Of a DNA stretch of 51,300 nt, positions 1 through 6,943 are shown one piece after another. The notes under the pieces are model-generated. The model was given only the letters and a program-made list of their open reading frames with translations. It was not told the DNA's origin and did no database searches. The stretch comes from Bacteroidaceae bacterium (GTDB taxonomy: Bacteria; Bacteroidota; Bacteroidia; Bacteroidales; Barnesiellaceae_A), in assembly GCA_017522135.1 (NCBI GenBank), contig JAFXAB010000056.1, forward strand, positions 1-51,300, given 5' to 3'. Both the position numbers and the translations under genes were made by a program. Position 1 is the first letter of the stretch. Each line of letters opens with the position of its first letter.

Positions 1-39
1 ATTTTCAGTCCTTTGCTCTACCAACTGAGCTATGGCACC
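1..39 (-). tRNA. tRNA-Phe (GAA), 5' part only
   Basis: The minus strand reads acceptor GGTGCCA, TA, D-arm GCTC-loop-GAGC, then anticodon stem AAGGA and loop CTGAAAA, which gives anticodon GAA. The 3' half (rest of the anticodon stem, T arm, acceptor) lies outside the window. A strong promoter lies just upstream at 56-86. Confidence 0.9.
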
Positions 40-55
40 GTTGCTTTTGCGAGTG

Positions 56-86
56 CAAAGGTAAATATTTTTTTATAACATACAAA
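56..86 (-). promoter_or_regulatory. Promoter of tRNA-Phe
   Basis: On the minus strand a -33 TTTG (83-86) and a -7 TACCTTTG (56-63) are separated by 19 bases, the standard Bacteroidetes spacing. The -7 box is followed by GCACTCGC, a GC-rich start region shared with the other two tRNA promoters in the window. Confidence 0.8.
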
Positions 87-150
87 GTTTTATGATAAAA
101 ATATTTGAAAAATATAAAGAAAAAAGGTTGTATATAGTTGTAAAGGGGTT

Positions 151-819
151 TTATTTTTCTCGTGTTGCGCGAAGTATCTCTCGTTTTCCGTTTTTGGGGC
201 CCGAAAGTCGCTCTACTGTGAGTCCTAAGGAAGATAACAAGCGGCGTATCTCACCTTTGGCACAGTATGTTGTGAGTACGGCTCCTATATTGAGGCAGTC
301 GTATAGTCGTGCAAAGGCCTTTGGAGTCCACATTTCGGGCTGTTTGTCGGGGGCAAAGGCATCGAAATATACTACATCTATGCTTTGAGGCAGCGGGTCG
401 ACGAGATAATCGGATATGCGTTTTTCGATTGTGAAGTATGGTGTAATGGGTATCGGGGTGTTCCATTGCGAGTCATGTATGGCTCGTAGCAGCGTGGGGT
501 CTACTATTGCGTCGTGAGCAAGTGTTGTGAGCAGTTGTGCTTCGAGGGGGTATTTTTCGAGACTTATGTAATGCACGGGGTGTTGCTCATCGGCTACCAT
601 GGCTGTCACTACTGCGTTGAGCCCTGTTCCAAATCCTACTTCAAGCAATCGTATAGGTGTTCCATCACTTCGGTGCAGGAATGCACTGTCGCGATATATG
701 TGTTGCGACTCGGTTATGGCACCTTTTACCGAGTGGTAATGTTCGTCAAGTTCTTTTACGAAGAGTGTTGCCGAGCCATCGGCTGTAGGTTCTACTATTA
801 TATGTGGCTTGTTATTCAT
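151..819 (-). CDS. mnmD: tRNA (mnm5s2U34) methyltransferase, MnmD-type
   Basis: This 222-residue protein matches the methyltransferase half of MnmC without the FAD oxidase half, the stand-alone form called MnmD. In the family it uses S-adenosylmethionine to methylate the aminomethyl group at the wobble uridine of certain tRNAs. The SAM-binding loop is seen at residues 59-69 (LEVGFGTGLNA), and the motif YFDAFAPDKQPEMW at 151-164 is typical of the family; the C terminus GPKNGKREILRA is also characteristic. The length is normal for MnmD. The start at 819 fits the full domain, and a -7 promoter box ends only four bases upstream, so the message may be leaderless. It stands alone between tRNA-Phe and divergent plus-strand genes. 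Confidence 0.9.
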   Translation of the reverse strand: MNNKPHIIVEPTADGSATLFVKELDEHYHSVKGAITESQHIYRDSAFLHRSDGTPIRLLEVGFGTGLNAVVTAMVADEQHPVHYISLEKYPLEAQLLTTLAHDAIVDPTLLRAIHDSQWNTPIPITPYFTIEKRISDYLVDPLPQSIDVVYFDAFAPDKQPEMWTPKAFARLYDCLNIGAVLTTYCAKGEIRRLLSSLGLTVERLSGPKNGKREILRATREK

Positions 820-823
820 GCTG

Positions 824-831
824 CAAAGGTA
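824..831 (-). promoter_or_regulatory. -7 box directly before mnmD
   Basis: The minus strand shows TACCTTTG ending four bases before the mnmD ATG. With initiation five to eight bases after a -7 box, the transcript would begin at or almost at the start codon. I see no clear -33 TTTG at the right distance, so this is a partial match. Confidence 0.5.
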
Positions 832-969
832 GTATATCTGCGCATATTTACGATGCGATATTGTATGGAGTTGTTTATAAAATTGGGGTGGTAAAACATT
901 ACGTATAAGTATTTTGTTATACTATTGCTTCTCGGTGGTATTTTTCTAACTTTTTTAATTGTATTCATT

Positions 970-1185
970 ATGAAAGCAATAGAATGGATGACTGCTATGC
1001 TGTGTGGTGCATCAATAGGTGCAGTGGTGGCTATGTTATGCACGCCTTACGATGGCAAACAGATGCGACAAATGGCATGTAATATGTGGAAAAGAAGTGG
1101 AATTGCGAGCTGTTGTGATGGGTGTGACTGCACTGCTCATGATATGGAATGTAACGACACCAATATCCATAGCAAAACCGAATAG
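970..1185 (+). CDS. Small YtxH-like membrane protein
   Basis: This 71-residue protein has one hydrophobic segment near its N terminus (about residues 5-23, AMLCGASIGAVVAMLCTP) followed by a basic stretch (DGKQMRQ). That is the layout of YtxH-domain proteins, small single-pass proteins of unknown biochemical role often linked to envelope stress. The C-terminal third is unusually rich in Cys and His (CCDGCDC...H...C), which ordinary YtxH proteins lack; metal binding is possible but unproven. The ATG at 970 was chosen over one at 925 because the family match starts there. It precedes a holin-like gene and a small unknown gene on the same strand, although a terminator-like hairpin lies between it and them. 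Confidence 0.6.
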   Translation: MKAIEWMTAMLCGASIGAVVAMLCTPYDGKQMRQMACNMWKRSGIASCCDGCDCTAHDMECNDTNIHSKTE

Positions 1186-1325
1186 GTATAACAGCTGCTG
1201 TGGTATGATTAATTGAGTATCTGCAGTGCTTTCAAATCTCACAAGGTTGCGCGAGAGCTATAGTAGGGCTACGCCGGTATCAATTCTACAGATTAAGTGC
1301 AACAGTGAGTATCTCAAACCAAAGG

Positions 1326-1360
1326 AGGCTGTGCCAAAATTTTTCATTTCGACACAGCCT
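1326..1360 (+). terminator. AGGCTGT-type hairpin terminator
   Basis: Arms AGGCTGTG (1326-1333) and CACAGCCT (1353-1360) enclose an AT-rich loop and are followed by TACTTTC. It lies after the YtxH-like gene and is one of six related hairpins in the window. Confidence 0.65.
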
Positions 1361-1391
1361 TACTTTCAATCGTACATTTTTAGTAACTTAT

Positions 1392-1742
1392 ATGGAAGAT
1401 CGTTTGTCAATTGATACACTTTTCAGGGAGTTGCGACGTTATGCCCACATGAGATTGCATTATGCAAGAGTCCTTGCCGTAGAAAAATGTGCATATCTAC
1501 TTGCAATATTGGCTTTTGCGTGTATTGCGGGGTTGTTTATTGCTATAGCTATTTGCTACTTATCATACTCTTTTGTACATTTGCTACAAATTTATATGGG
1601 AGCTATAGCAGCACATGCTACAATTGCGGTAGTTCTATTGCTTATAGTAATGTTGCTCTATAGGCAACGTCGATGCTGGATACTCGACCCTATGGCTCGC
1701 CTATTGTCACGCATATTGATTGATGACGAGGAACTGAAATAG
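1392..1742 (+). CDS. Holin-superfamily-like membrane protein
   Basis: The 116-residue product has a charged N-terminal segment (MEDRLSIDTLFRELRRYAHM), two strong transmembrane helices (about residues 33-60 and 72-95) and a charged C-terminal tail. This is the arrangement of the 'phage holin family' (Phage_holin_3_6-like) proteins that occur as chromosomal genes in Bacteroidales next to YtxH genes. There are no phage genes nearby, so lysis is unlikely; an envelope role is inferred from the family only. The ATG at 1392 is preferred to 1305 because the terminator hairpin lies between them and the upstream translation has no family character. The next gene starts 10 bases after its stop. Confidence 0.6.
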   Translation: MEDRLSIDTLFRELRRYAHMRLHYARVLAVEKCAYLLAILAFACIAGLFIAIAICYLSYSFVHLLQIYMGAIAAHATIAVVLLLIVMLLYRQRRCWILDPMARLLSRILIDDEELK

Positions 1743-1752
1743 TATAAATTAA

Positions 1753-2028
1753 ATGAGCACAAAGAGTTTTTTTCCGACACACAGCGGTGATGAAGGAGGA
1801 TTTGCCGAGCTGTGCAAGCGTCGTCGTCAGTTAGAGAGCGATATTGCGCATCAAGAAGTGCGCATAGCCGAGGTATTAAGCCATCTCATCTCGCCTCACA
1901 ATGTGACTACAGCATTGTCTGGCTTTGCCATGAATCGTGTAAAGAGTGGTTTCTCGCTTTTCCGATGGATAGACAGAGGATGGCAATGGTTGAGTTTTGC
2001 AAGACGATTTATCAAACGTTTTATGTAA
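1753..2028 (+). CDS. Small hypothetical protein, coiled-coil and basic tail
   Basis: I do not recognise this 91-residue protein. Residues 18-46 (ELCKRRRQLESDIAHQEVRI...) look like a short coiled coil; the C-terminal half is basic and amphipathic (FRWIDRGWQWLSFARRFIKRFM) and could lie on a membrane. It has no signal peptide. It sits 10 bases after the holin-like gene and 21 bases before prmA, so it is very likely co-transcribed with the holin-like gene. The tight spacing and consistent strand support a real gene. Confidence 0.55.
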   Translation: MSTKSFFPTHSGDEGGFAELCKRRRQLESDIAHQEVRIAEVLSHLISPHNVTTALSGFAMNRVKSGFSLFRWIDRGWQWLSFARRFIKRFM

Positions 2029-2049
2029 TATTTTAAACACACACATAAT

Positions 2050-2898
2050 ATGAACGATTACACACAAGTACGATTTACAGTAACACCCGCCGAGGAGGTG
2101 GCTACCGACGTATTGGCTGCCATGCTTGCCGATGTAGGGTTTGAAAGTTTTGTTCCCGATGAAGAAGGCATGACAGCATATGTTCCTCTTGGAGCCTACG
2201 ATGCCGATGTATTGGCACAAGTTGTAGCCGCATTTCCCATAGAAGGCTATTGCATCACCTATACAACAGAGAAAATCGAAGGAGAGGACTGGAACGCCGA
2301 GTGGGAAAAGAACTACTTCCAACCCATTGTTGTTGACAACGAGTGTGTCATACACAGTACATTCCATACCGACGTACCACAAGCGAGATATGATATACTC
2401 ATAGACCCCAAGATGGCATTTGGCACGGGTCACCACCAGACAACATGCCACATGTTGCGAGCCATTCTTGCCACCGATATGAGAGGCAAGCGGGTACTCG
2501 ATATGGGTTGCGGTACGGCATTGTTGGCTATCCTTGCACGCAAACACGGAGCCAGCCAGGTTATGGGTATAGATATAGACGAGTTTGCATACGAAAATGC
2601 ACTTGAAAACATACGTCTCAACAATACACCCGACATAGAAATACGCCTGGGAGGAACAGACGCATTGCGCGAAGGTGAGATGTTTGATTATATCCTTGCC
2701 AATATCAACCGCAACATTTTATTGGCCGATATGGGCAACTATGCCCTGCACATGCACAGCGGATCGGTAATATTTATGAGTGGTTTCTATATCGAGGATA
2801 TGCCTATGTTGCAAGAGGAGGCAGCACGCCATGGATTGCGCTATGTTAGGCATGCCGAAGACAATCGATGGACAATGATAGAGTTTATCAAAGAGTAA
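2050..2898 (+). CDS. prmA: Ribosomal protein L11 methyltransferase
   Basis: PrmA uses S-adenosylmethionine to trimethylate amino groups of ribosomal protein L11. At 282 residues the protein is close to the family length. It has the N-terminal substrate-recognition part (residues 1-75), the family motif MAFGTGHHQTT at 122-132, the SAM-binding loop LDMGCGTALLAIL at 150-162, an acidic ribose-binding loop (GIDIDEFA) and the catalytic-region motif NINRNIL. The start is set by the second base pair of evidence: an AT-rich leader (ACACACATAAT) and the full N-terminal domain. It ends the small-gene run, and a strong hairpin follows at 2923. Confidence 0.95.
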   Translation: MNDYTQVRFTVTPAEEVATDVLAAMLADVGFESFVPDEEGMTAYVPLGAYDADVLAQVVAAFPIEGYCITYTTEKIEGEDWNAEWEKNYFQPIVVDNECVIHSTFHTDVPQARYDILIDPKMAFGTGHHQTTCHMLRAILATDMRGKRVLDMGCGTALLAILARKHGASQVMGIDIDEFAYENALENIRLNNTPDIEIRLGGTDALREGEMFDYILANINRNILLADMGNYALHMHSGSVIFMSGFYIEDMPMLQEEAARHGLRYVRHAEDNRWTMIEFIKE

Positions 2899-2922
2899 AT
2901 TTTCTTTATTGCCGTAAAAGAT

Positions 2923-2957
2923 GAAACGGTACGTGCTATCCCAGCATGTACCGTTTC
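2923..2957 (+). terminator. Hairpin terminator after prmA
   Basis: Arms of 15 bases (2923-2937 and 2943-2957) pair with one G-U wobble around a five-base loop, 24 bases after the prmA stop. The T-run after it is short, so termination is probable rather than certain. Confidence 0.7.
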
Positions 2958-3353
2958 TTGCTTATGAAAAAAAATTGTAAATCTACTCTTTGCTATCGTT
3001 AGTGAGTTATGAGGATTTTTGTTATTGCAAATATAACATGAATATTTGACACATCTATTTGATAAATATCAAAAATTGCCAAATTATACACACAATATTA
3101 TATATTTTTGATATTTGTAAAAATACTGTCGTAGAAAATAGCCAATAATTGCAAAACGACACTTTTGCGATATAAGTATACAGAGTAGGCACACAAATTA
3201 TATATCGAATATATACAAATGAGTGCATCACCACCACGCTCCACCAACAATTCTACCGTTTTTTTATCGATGGCAGGCTCCTACCGAGTAGTTTTATACC
3301 CGCTTTTTGCACCCATTCGCATGACTCGGTGTTTTACCCAATTGCACATACCT

Positions 3354-3391
3354 AACGAGGCTGTACCAAAAATTCTCAGTACAGCCTCGTT
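3354..3391 (-). terminator. AGGCTGT-type hairpin terminator
   Basis: Perfect 13-base arms (3354-3366, 3379-3391) with core GAGGCTGTAC/GTACAGCCTC. It lies 70 bases beyond the stop of the minus-strand barrel gene and belongs to the recurring hairpin family. Confidence 0.7.
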
Positions 3392-3460
3392 TATCAATAG
3401 ATTTTATGCGGTATTATACAATCCTATTGCAACCTTGTTGTGTAAGGAAACTTGTAAGTG

Positions 3461-4216
3461 TCAAAAGGTATAACTTAGACCCAAGTTGAGATACAGGTTA
3501 TAATTGTCCATATCCATCTTTCTTTTATCGGGGTCAAGCACACTCATAAGGCCCCATGTAAAATGAGCGTCAATGGCAAGATTGCGATATACCTTACAAG
3601 AAGCACCTATCTCGGCACCAACATCCCACCTTTGCAAATCGCCGGAATAGTCATAATCGGCTTGATTGACACTTACGATGGGGGTAAGGGGTGTTTCGCG
3701 AATTCTTCCTTGCACAACTTCTCCTGTAAAATTGGCATCGATAGCATAGGCAACATATACACCGGCGTGGAAGTCCCAACGCTTATTGAGACGATACACA
3801 GCACTCACCGGCACCGATACATATCCCATACGGGTCTTGTTCTTTATATCGCCTGTGAAATAACCGGTTTTTACACCCACCTCGTCGCCCGATTGGACAT
3901 TGACAGTCATTCTATAGTTTTTCACACCTATACCGGTTTCCATACCTTTGTTTTCAAGGCGCAATCCGGCCTTCAAACCCCATGCCGAGTTGAACATCTT
4001 GACAGCATATCCTGCAATGGAAAGGTTGGCTGTAGGCATATAACTGTTAATACTTCTCACTTCGGCAGGAAGCCCTATAGGAGATGTTCCACCAATATTA
4101 AATCCGACAGCAACCTTATACTCCATTCCGCTGTCATTTGTGGCAACAGAGTCATTGGCATGAGCCAACGTGACAAAGGCTATAGCCAATGCAATTATAA
4201 GAGATATTCTTTTCAT
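3461..4216 (-). CDS. Outer-membrane beta-barrel protein (PorT-like fold)
   Basis: The 251-residue product has a signal peptide (MKRISLIIALAIAFVTLAHA), then alternating amphipathic strands (YKVAVGFNIGG, WGLKAGLRLENKG, MGYVSVPVSAVYRLNKRW) and a final phenylalanine in LGLSYTF, the usual outer-membrane barrel ending. This fits the outer-membrane beta-barrel domain families common in Bacteroidota, with eight to ten strands by length. No ligand can be inferred. It is the last gene of a three-gene minus-strand set, starting 12 bases after the PCMD-type lipoprotein, so a shared surface function is likely. A hairpin terminator follows at 3354-3391. Confidence 0.8.
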   Translation of the reverse strand: MKRISLIIALAIAFVTLAHANDSVATNDSGMEYKVAVGFNIGGTSPIGLPAEVRSINSYMPTANLSIAGYAVKMFNSAWGLKAGLRLENKGMETGIGVKNYRMTVNVQSGDEVGVKTGYFTGDIKNKTRMGYVSVPVSAVYRLNKRWDFHAGVYVAYAIDANFTGEVVQGRIRETPLTPIVSVNQADYDYSGDLQRWDVGAEIGASCKVYRNLAIDAHFTWGLMSVLDPDKRKMDMDNYNLYLNLGLSYTF

Positions 4217-4228
4217 GCTGAATCTTGA

Positions 4229-5299
4229 TTAAAAATTGGTATCACAAATGATTTTCACATCGTCAATGAGCAGGACACTACCACGAGCTCCGTCGTAAGT
4301 ATCGCCATTGCGACTTGCCGAGAATACAATAGCAAGGTTGTATCCGCCCGACTTCAAAATATCTTTATCAACCTCTTGCGTGTATATAAATTCAAAGTCG
4401 AAATCGACATATCCATCACCCGGTGTATCGGCACCTTCGTTGGTCATCTCGGCACGTGCCACGATGTTGGGACTATTCTTGATAGTATAGCCATTGAGGT
4501 GCTTCACTTGATCGTCGGTTTTATAAAGTATAGCCTGAATGCGACAGCTATCGACCGACTGTGTATAATAAGTCAATCCACCCGAACGATATTTGTACTT
4601 ACCTACGATGCGAAGAGGTTTCTTCATAAAAGGCAAGCCAAATTGAGTAGACTCAAGAGGGTCATATTTTGAGCCATCAAACTGACCGATAAATAGGTTT
4701 CCGGCAGCGATAGGCTTGTAATAGTCGCCTGTACCTTTTGTTTCAAGTTTCACGGCACAATTTCCGCTATATGCTTCGCTTGTAGGTTGGGTAGGAAATT
4801 TGGTATAGTCATCATATTTGCTTGTAATAAAAGCATAGGGTTCATTTCCGCACGACCATACAAAGAGAGAGTCGCCTGTTTCCCAATTTACATCTACAGG
4901 CATTTTATATCTCTCGCCTTGGGGTTGATACCAATTTTCAAAATCAAACTCGGTAGGGATATCGCTGAATACTACACGCACTTGATAGGTCTTGGTCCAC
5001 ACACCGTCTTCGCTTGTCACAATAAAAGATTGCGATGTCGAATAATCGCTCACGCCTTGAGGGTCGGGTAAGATTGTAGCACCTTGCGAGATACGATAGT
5101 CGAAAGAAACGTTTCGAGGGTCGATGCGAGCCGGATCTATATAAATATCGACACTTGTTGGCTTATACACAACATTCAAGATGCCCTCCCGGGGGGAGAG
5201 CACCTCGATAATGTCGGCTTCAATATTGGGTTTTTCATCCTTGATACAGCTTGTAAAGCTCAATAGCACCAAGCAGGCAAGGATTGATAAATATTTCAT
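4229..5299 (-). CDS. PCMD-type surface lipoprotein
   Basis: This 356-residue protein begins with a lipoprotein signal (MKYLSILACLVLLSFTSC; lipidated Cys 18). Residues 30-115 resemble an Ig-like module (VLSPREG...VTSEDGVWTKTYQVRV). The rest (about 117-356), with FDFENWYQ, YSGNCAVKLET, FTIGQF-like strands and the ending RGSVLLIDDVKIIC, resembles the putative carbohydrate-metabolism (PCMD, PF13201) domain, a beta-sandwich of unproven function. I infer a surface or periplasmic binding role. The gene lies 12 bases before the barrel gene and 23 bases after the upstream lipoprotein gene. The family call rests on recognised sequence features and not on a search. Confidence 0.7.
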   Translation of the reverse strand: MKYLSILACLVLLSFTSCIKDEKPNIEADIIEVLSPREGILNVVYKPTSVDIYIDPARIDPRNVSFDYRISQGATILPDPQGVSDYSTSQSFIVTSEDGVWTKTYQVRVVFSDIPTEFDFENWYQPQGERYKMPVDVNWETGDSLFVWSCGNEPYAFITSKYDDYTKFPTQPTSEAYSGNCAVKLETKGTGDYYKPIAAGNLFIGQFDGSKYDPLESTQFGLPFMKKPLRIVGKYKYRSGGLTYYTQSVDSCRIQAILYKTDDQVKHLNGYTIKNSPNIVARAEMTNEGADTPGDGYVDFDFEFIYTQEVDKDILKSGGYNLAIVFSASRNGDTYDGARGSVLLIDDVKIICDTNF

Positions 5300-5322
5300 A
5301 TTACTGAAACAAGTGTGACTTA

Positions 5323-6561
5323 TTATTGAAGAGGTTGACGCAAAGGTATATTACCACCGGCAGCTATAAATTGAGTTGTGCTGATTTTTGCACCGGTAGC
5401 ACCCCACTCACCAAGGCCCAATACGGCTATATATTTGTCAGGATTAGACATTACGTCTACATCAGGGCCACCAACGGGATCGAGCAAGCGCATAGAGTGA
5501 GCATAGTCTTCGTCAAACACCATGTTGCGATAAAGAATCATCACACCTTTTCTCCATGCTTCACCATCCCACTCAAGGATATTGTAACCTTTCTCCTCAG
5601 CGATACGCTTAACCTCGGCATAGTCGGCAGAGTTCTTGTCGGCAAGGATATAGTTTGCAAAACCGTTGGCATCAATTTTGGTTTGATAGTCGCTGATAGC
5701 AAGAGGTGTATAAGTCTCTTCATTACCCACACATACCGACCAGTAGCGCATATCGGCTGTCTCAAACTCAGATACTCTTGAAGGATAAGAAGGAGCCTTG
5801 AAGTTGAAAACAATTACTTCGTCGGTCTCCAACACATTGCGGCTGTAGCAGTATTCCGAGGGACCGTTGGGGTAGGCATAAGAGAAGGGAGCACGGAAGA
5901 AGAGAGCAGTGGGCGAGGGAGTAAATGCAGCACTGGGAAGCTCCATTTCGCCACGAATACCACTGAGCACACGCTCGGGAGCATTCACCTCATTGCCTGT
6001 AGTCAAGTCGATAGCCTTGATAGAGGGCATATCAACACCGGCATTTACACCACCTACAGGGATGTAGTAGCGAAGCATTGTACATACTTTTTCTACATCG
6101 GCATCAAACCAACAGATATTCTCCTTGCCGGCTACAATCGACTCGGGAGCATCGGTAGGAAGTACATAAACAGTATATTTTTGATGTGTTGCAGTTGTCT
6201 CTTCACGGAAAGTATTGATACAGCCATAATCGGGCTCTATTTCTACATCCATGAGGCTGTAATTTTGTGTACAGAAGCTTGTTTGCTCATCATCATCATA
6301 TACATTGTAGCTCAAGAAACGAGCATTGGGAAACTCACCTTCAATGATAAGACCTATCTCAGGATTGGCAACAGCATCAAAAGTATATTCCCAATAAAAA
6401 GCAAAGTGATCGGGATAGAATTGGAGTTGCATATCGTCGCCTCTCAACACGTCACCCCATAGATTTTTACCTTCAACCTGTTCGGGGGCATCATTTTTCT
6501 CACATGACGTAAAACCAAGCATGGCACAAACTGCCAAAGCTAAAAAACTGATTTTTTTCAT
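5323..6561 (-). CDS. Large lipoprotein, DUF1214-like strands
   Basis: The 412-residue product has a lipoprotein signal (MKKISFLALAVCAMLGFTSC; Cys 20). The body contains short motifs, FPNARFLSYNVYD near residue 77 and DMRYWSVCVGNEETYTPLAI near 269, that resemble a family of secreted proteins distantly related to DUF1254/DUF1214, where the equivalents are 'PHARYMSFNxYD' and 'RYWSLC'. The enzymatic role of that family is unknown. The C terminus (ISTTQFIAAGGNIPLRQPLQ) has no T9SS tail. It is the first gene of the minus-strand trio, and a TATATTTG -7 box lies at 6729-6736. Function is unassigned. Confidence 0.65.
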   Translation of the reverse strand: MKKISFLALAVCAMLGFTSCEKNDAPEQVEGKNLWGDVLRGDDMQLQFYPDHFAFYWEYTFDAVANPEIGLIIEGEFPNARFLSYNVYDDDEQTSFCTQNYSLMDVEIEPDYGCINTFREETTATHQKYTVYVLPTDAPESIVAGKENICWFDADVEKVCTMLRYYIPVGGVNAGVDMPSIKAIDLTTGNEVNAPERVLSGIRGEMELPSAAFTPSPTALFFRAPFSYAYPNGPSEYCYSRNVLETDEVIVFNFKAPSYPSRVSEFETADMRYWSVCVGNEETYTPLAISDYQTKIDANGFANYILADKNSADYAEVKRIAEEKGYNILEWDGEAWRKGVMILYRNMVFDEDYAHSMRLLDPVGGPDVDVMSNPDKYIAVLGLGEWGATGAKISTTQFIAAGGNIPLRQPLQ

Positions 6562-6943
6562 TGTTAAATTTGTGTTAGTTAATAATTAGTTAATTTGTGT
6601 AAATGTACAATTGTTATTACATTTTTATTGATATTTCCTATATACTTACAAAACCATAAAAGTCATAATAACTTGATAAGCAAATACATATATCAAATTC
6701 TAAATTCCCTATTATAGATTTTACGCGACAAATATAATACTTTTTATATATATTTTTACTACCGTGAACTATAAGTTTTTTTATAGTTGCGATTTTACTG
6801 AATAATATAAAGCAATCTCTTTGCCCGGTATATCTTTATACACGTTTACAGTAGCATACGACACATTACCATACAAGGAAAGAGGCTGTGCCGAAATTTG
6901 CGTTTCGGTACAGCCTCGTCCCTTTTCATCATGAGCTAATTAA
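6562..6943. other. Intergenic region with promoter and terminator
   Basis: These 382 bases hold a minus-strand -7 box TATATTTG at 6729-6736, likely for the lipoprotein trio, with no clear -33 element. The terminator of the adhesin gene is at 6882-6917. The remainder is AT-rich with no gene. Confidence 0.6.
6882..6917 (-). terminator. AGGCTGT-type hairpin terminator
   Basis: Fifteen-base arms (6882-6896 and 6903-6917, GAGGCTGTGCCGAAA and its near-complement) lie 27 bases beyond the adhesin stop on the minus strand and are followed by TTTCCTTG. Confidence 0.75.

Larger units (their letters stand above)
2899..3460. other. Gene-free stretch between convergent genes
   Basis: These 562 bases hold the prmA terminator at 2923-2957 and a minus-strand terminator at 3354-3391. 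Between them is AT-rich DNA (about 2965-3230) in which I see no gene, promoter or repeat. A possible 60-codon minus-strand frame at 3055-3237 has no protein-like composition. Confidence 0.6.

Noticed and set aside
1392..1742. Holin-like gene as evidence of a prophage
   Set aside because: No other phage gene is present; such proteins are common chromosomal genes in this group.
3055..3237. 60-codon minus-strand frame in AT-rich DNA
   Set aside because: Composition is that of AT-rich noncoding DNA (many I, Y, F, C) and it has no promoter or neighbour on its strand.
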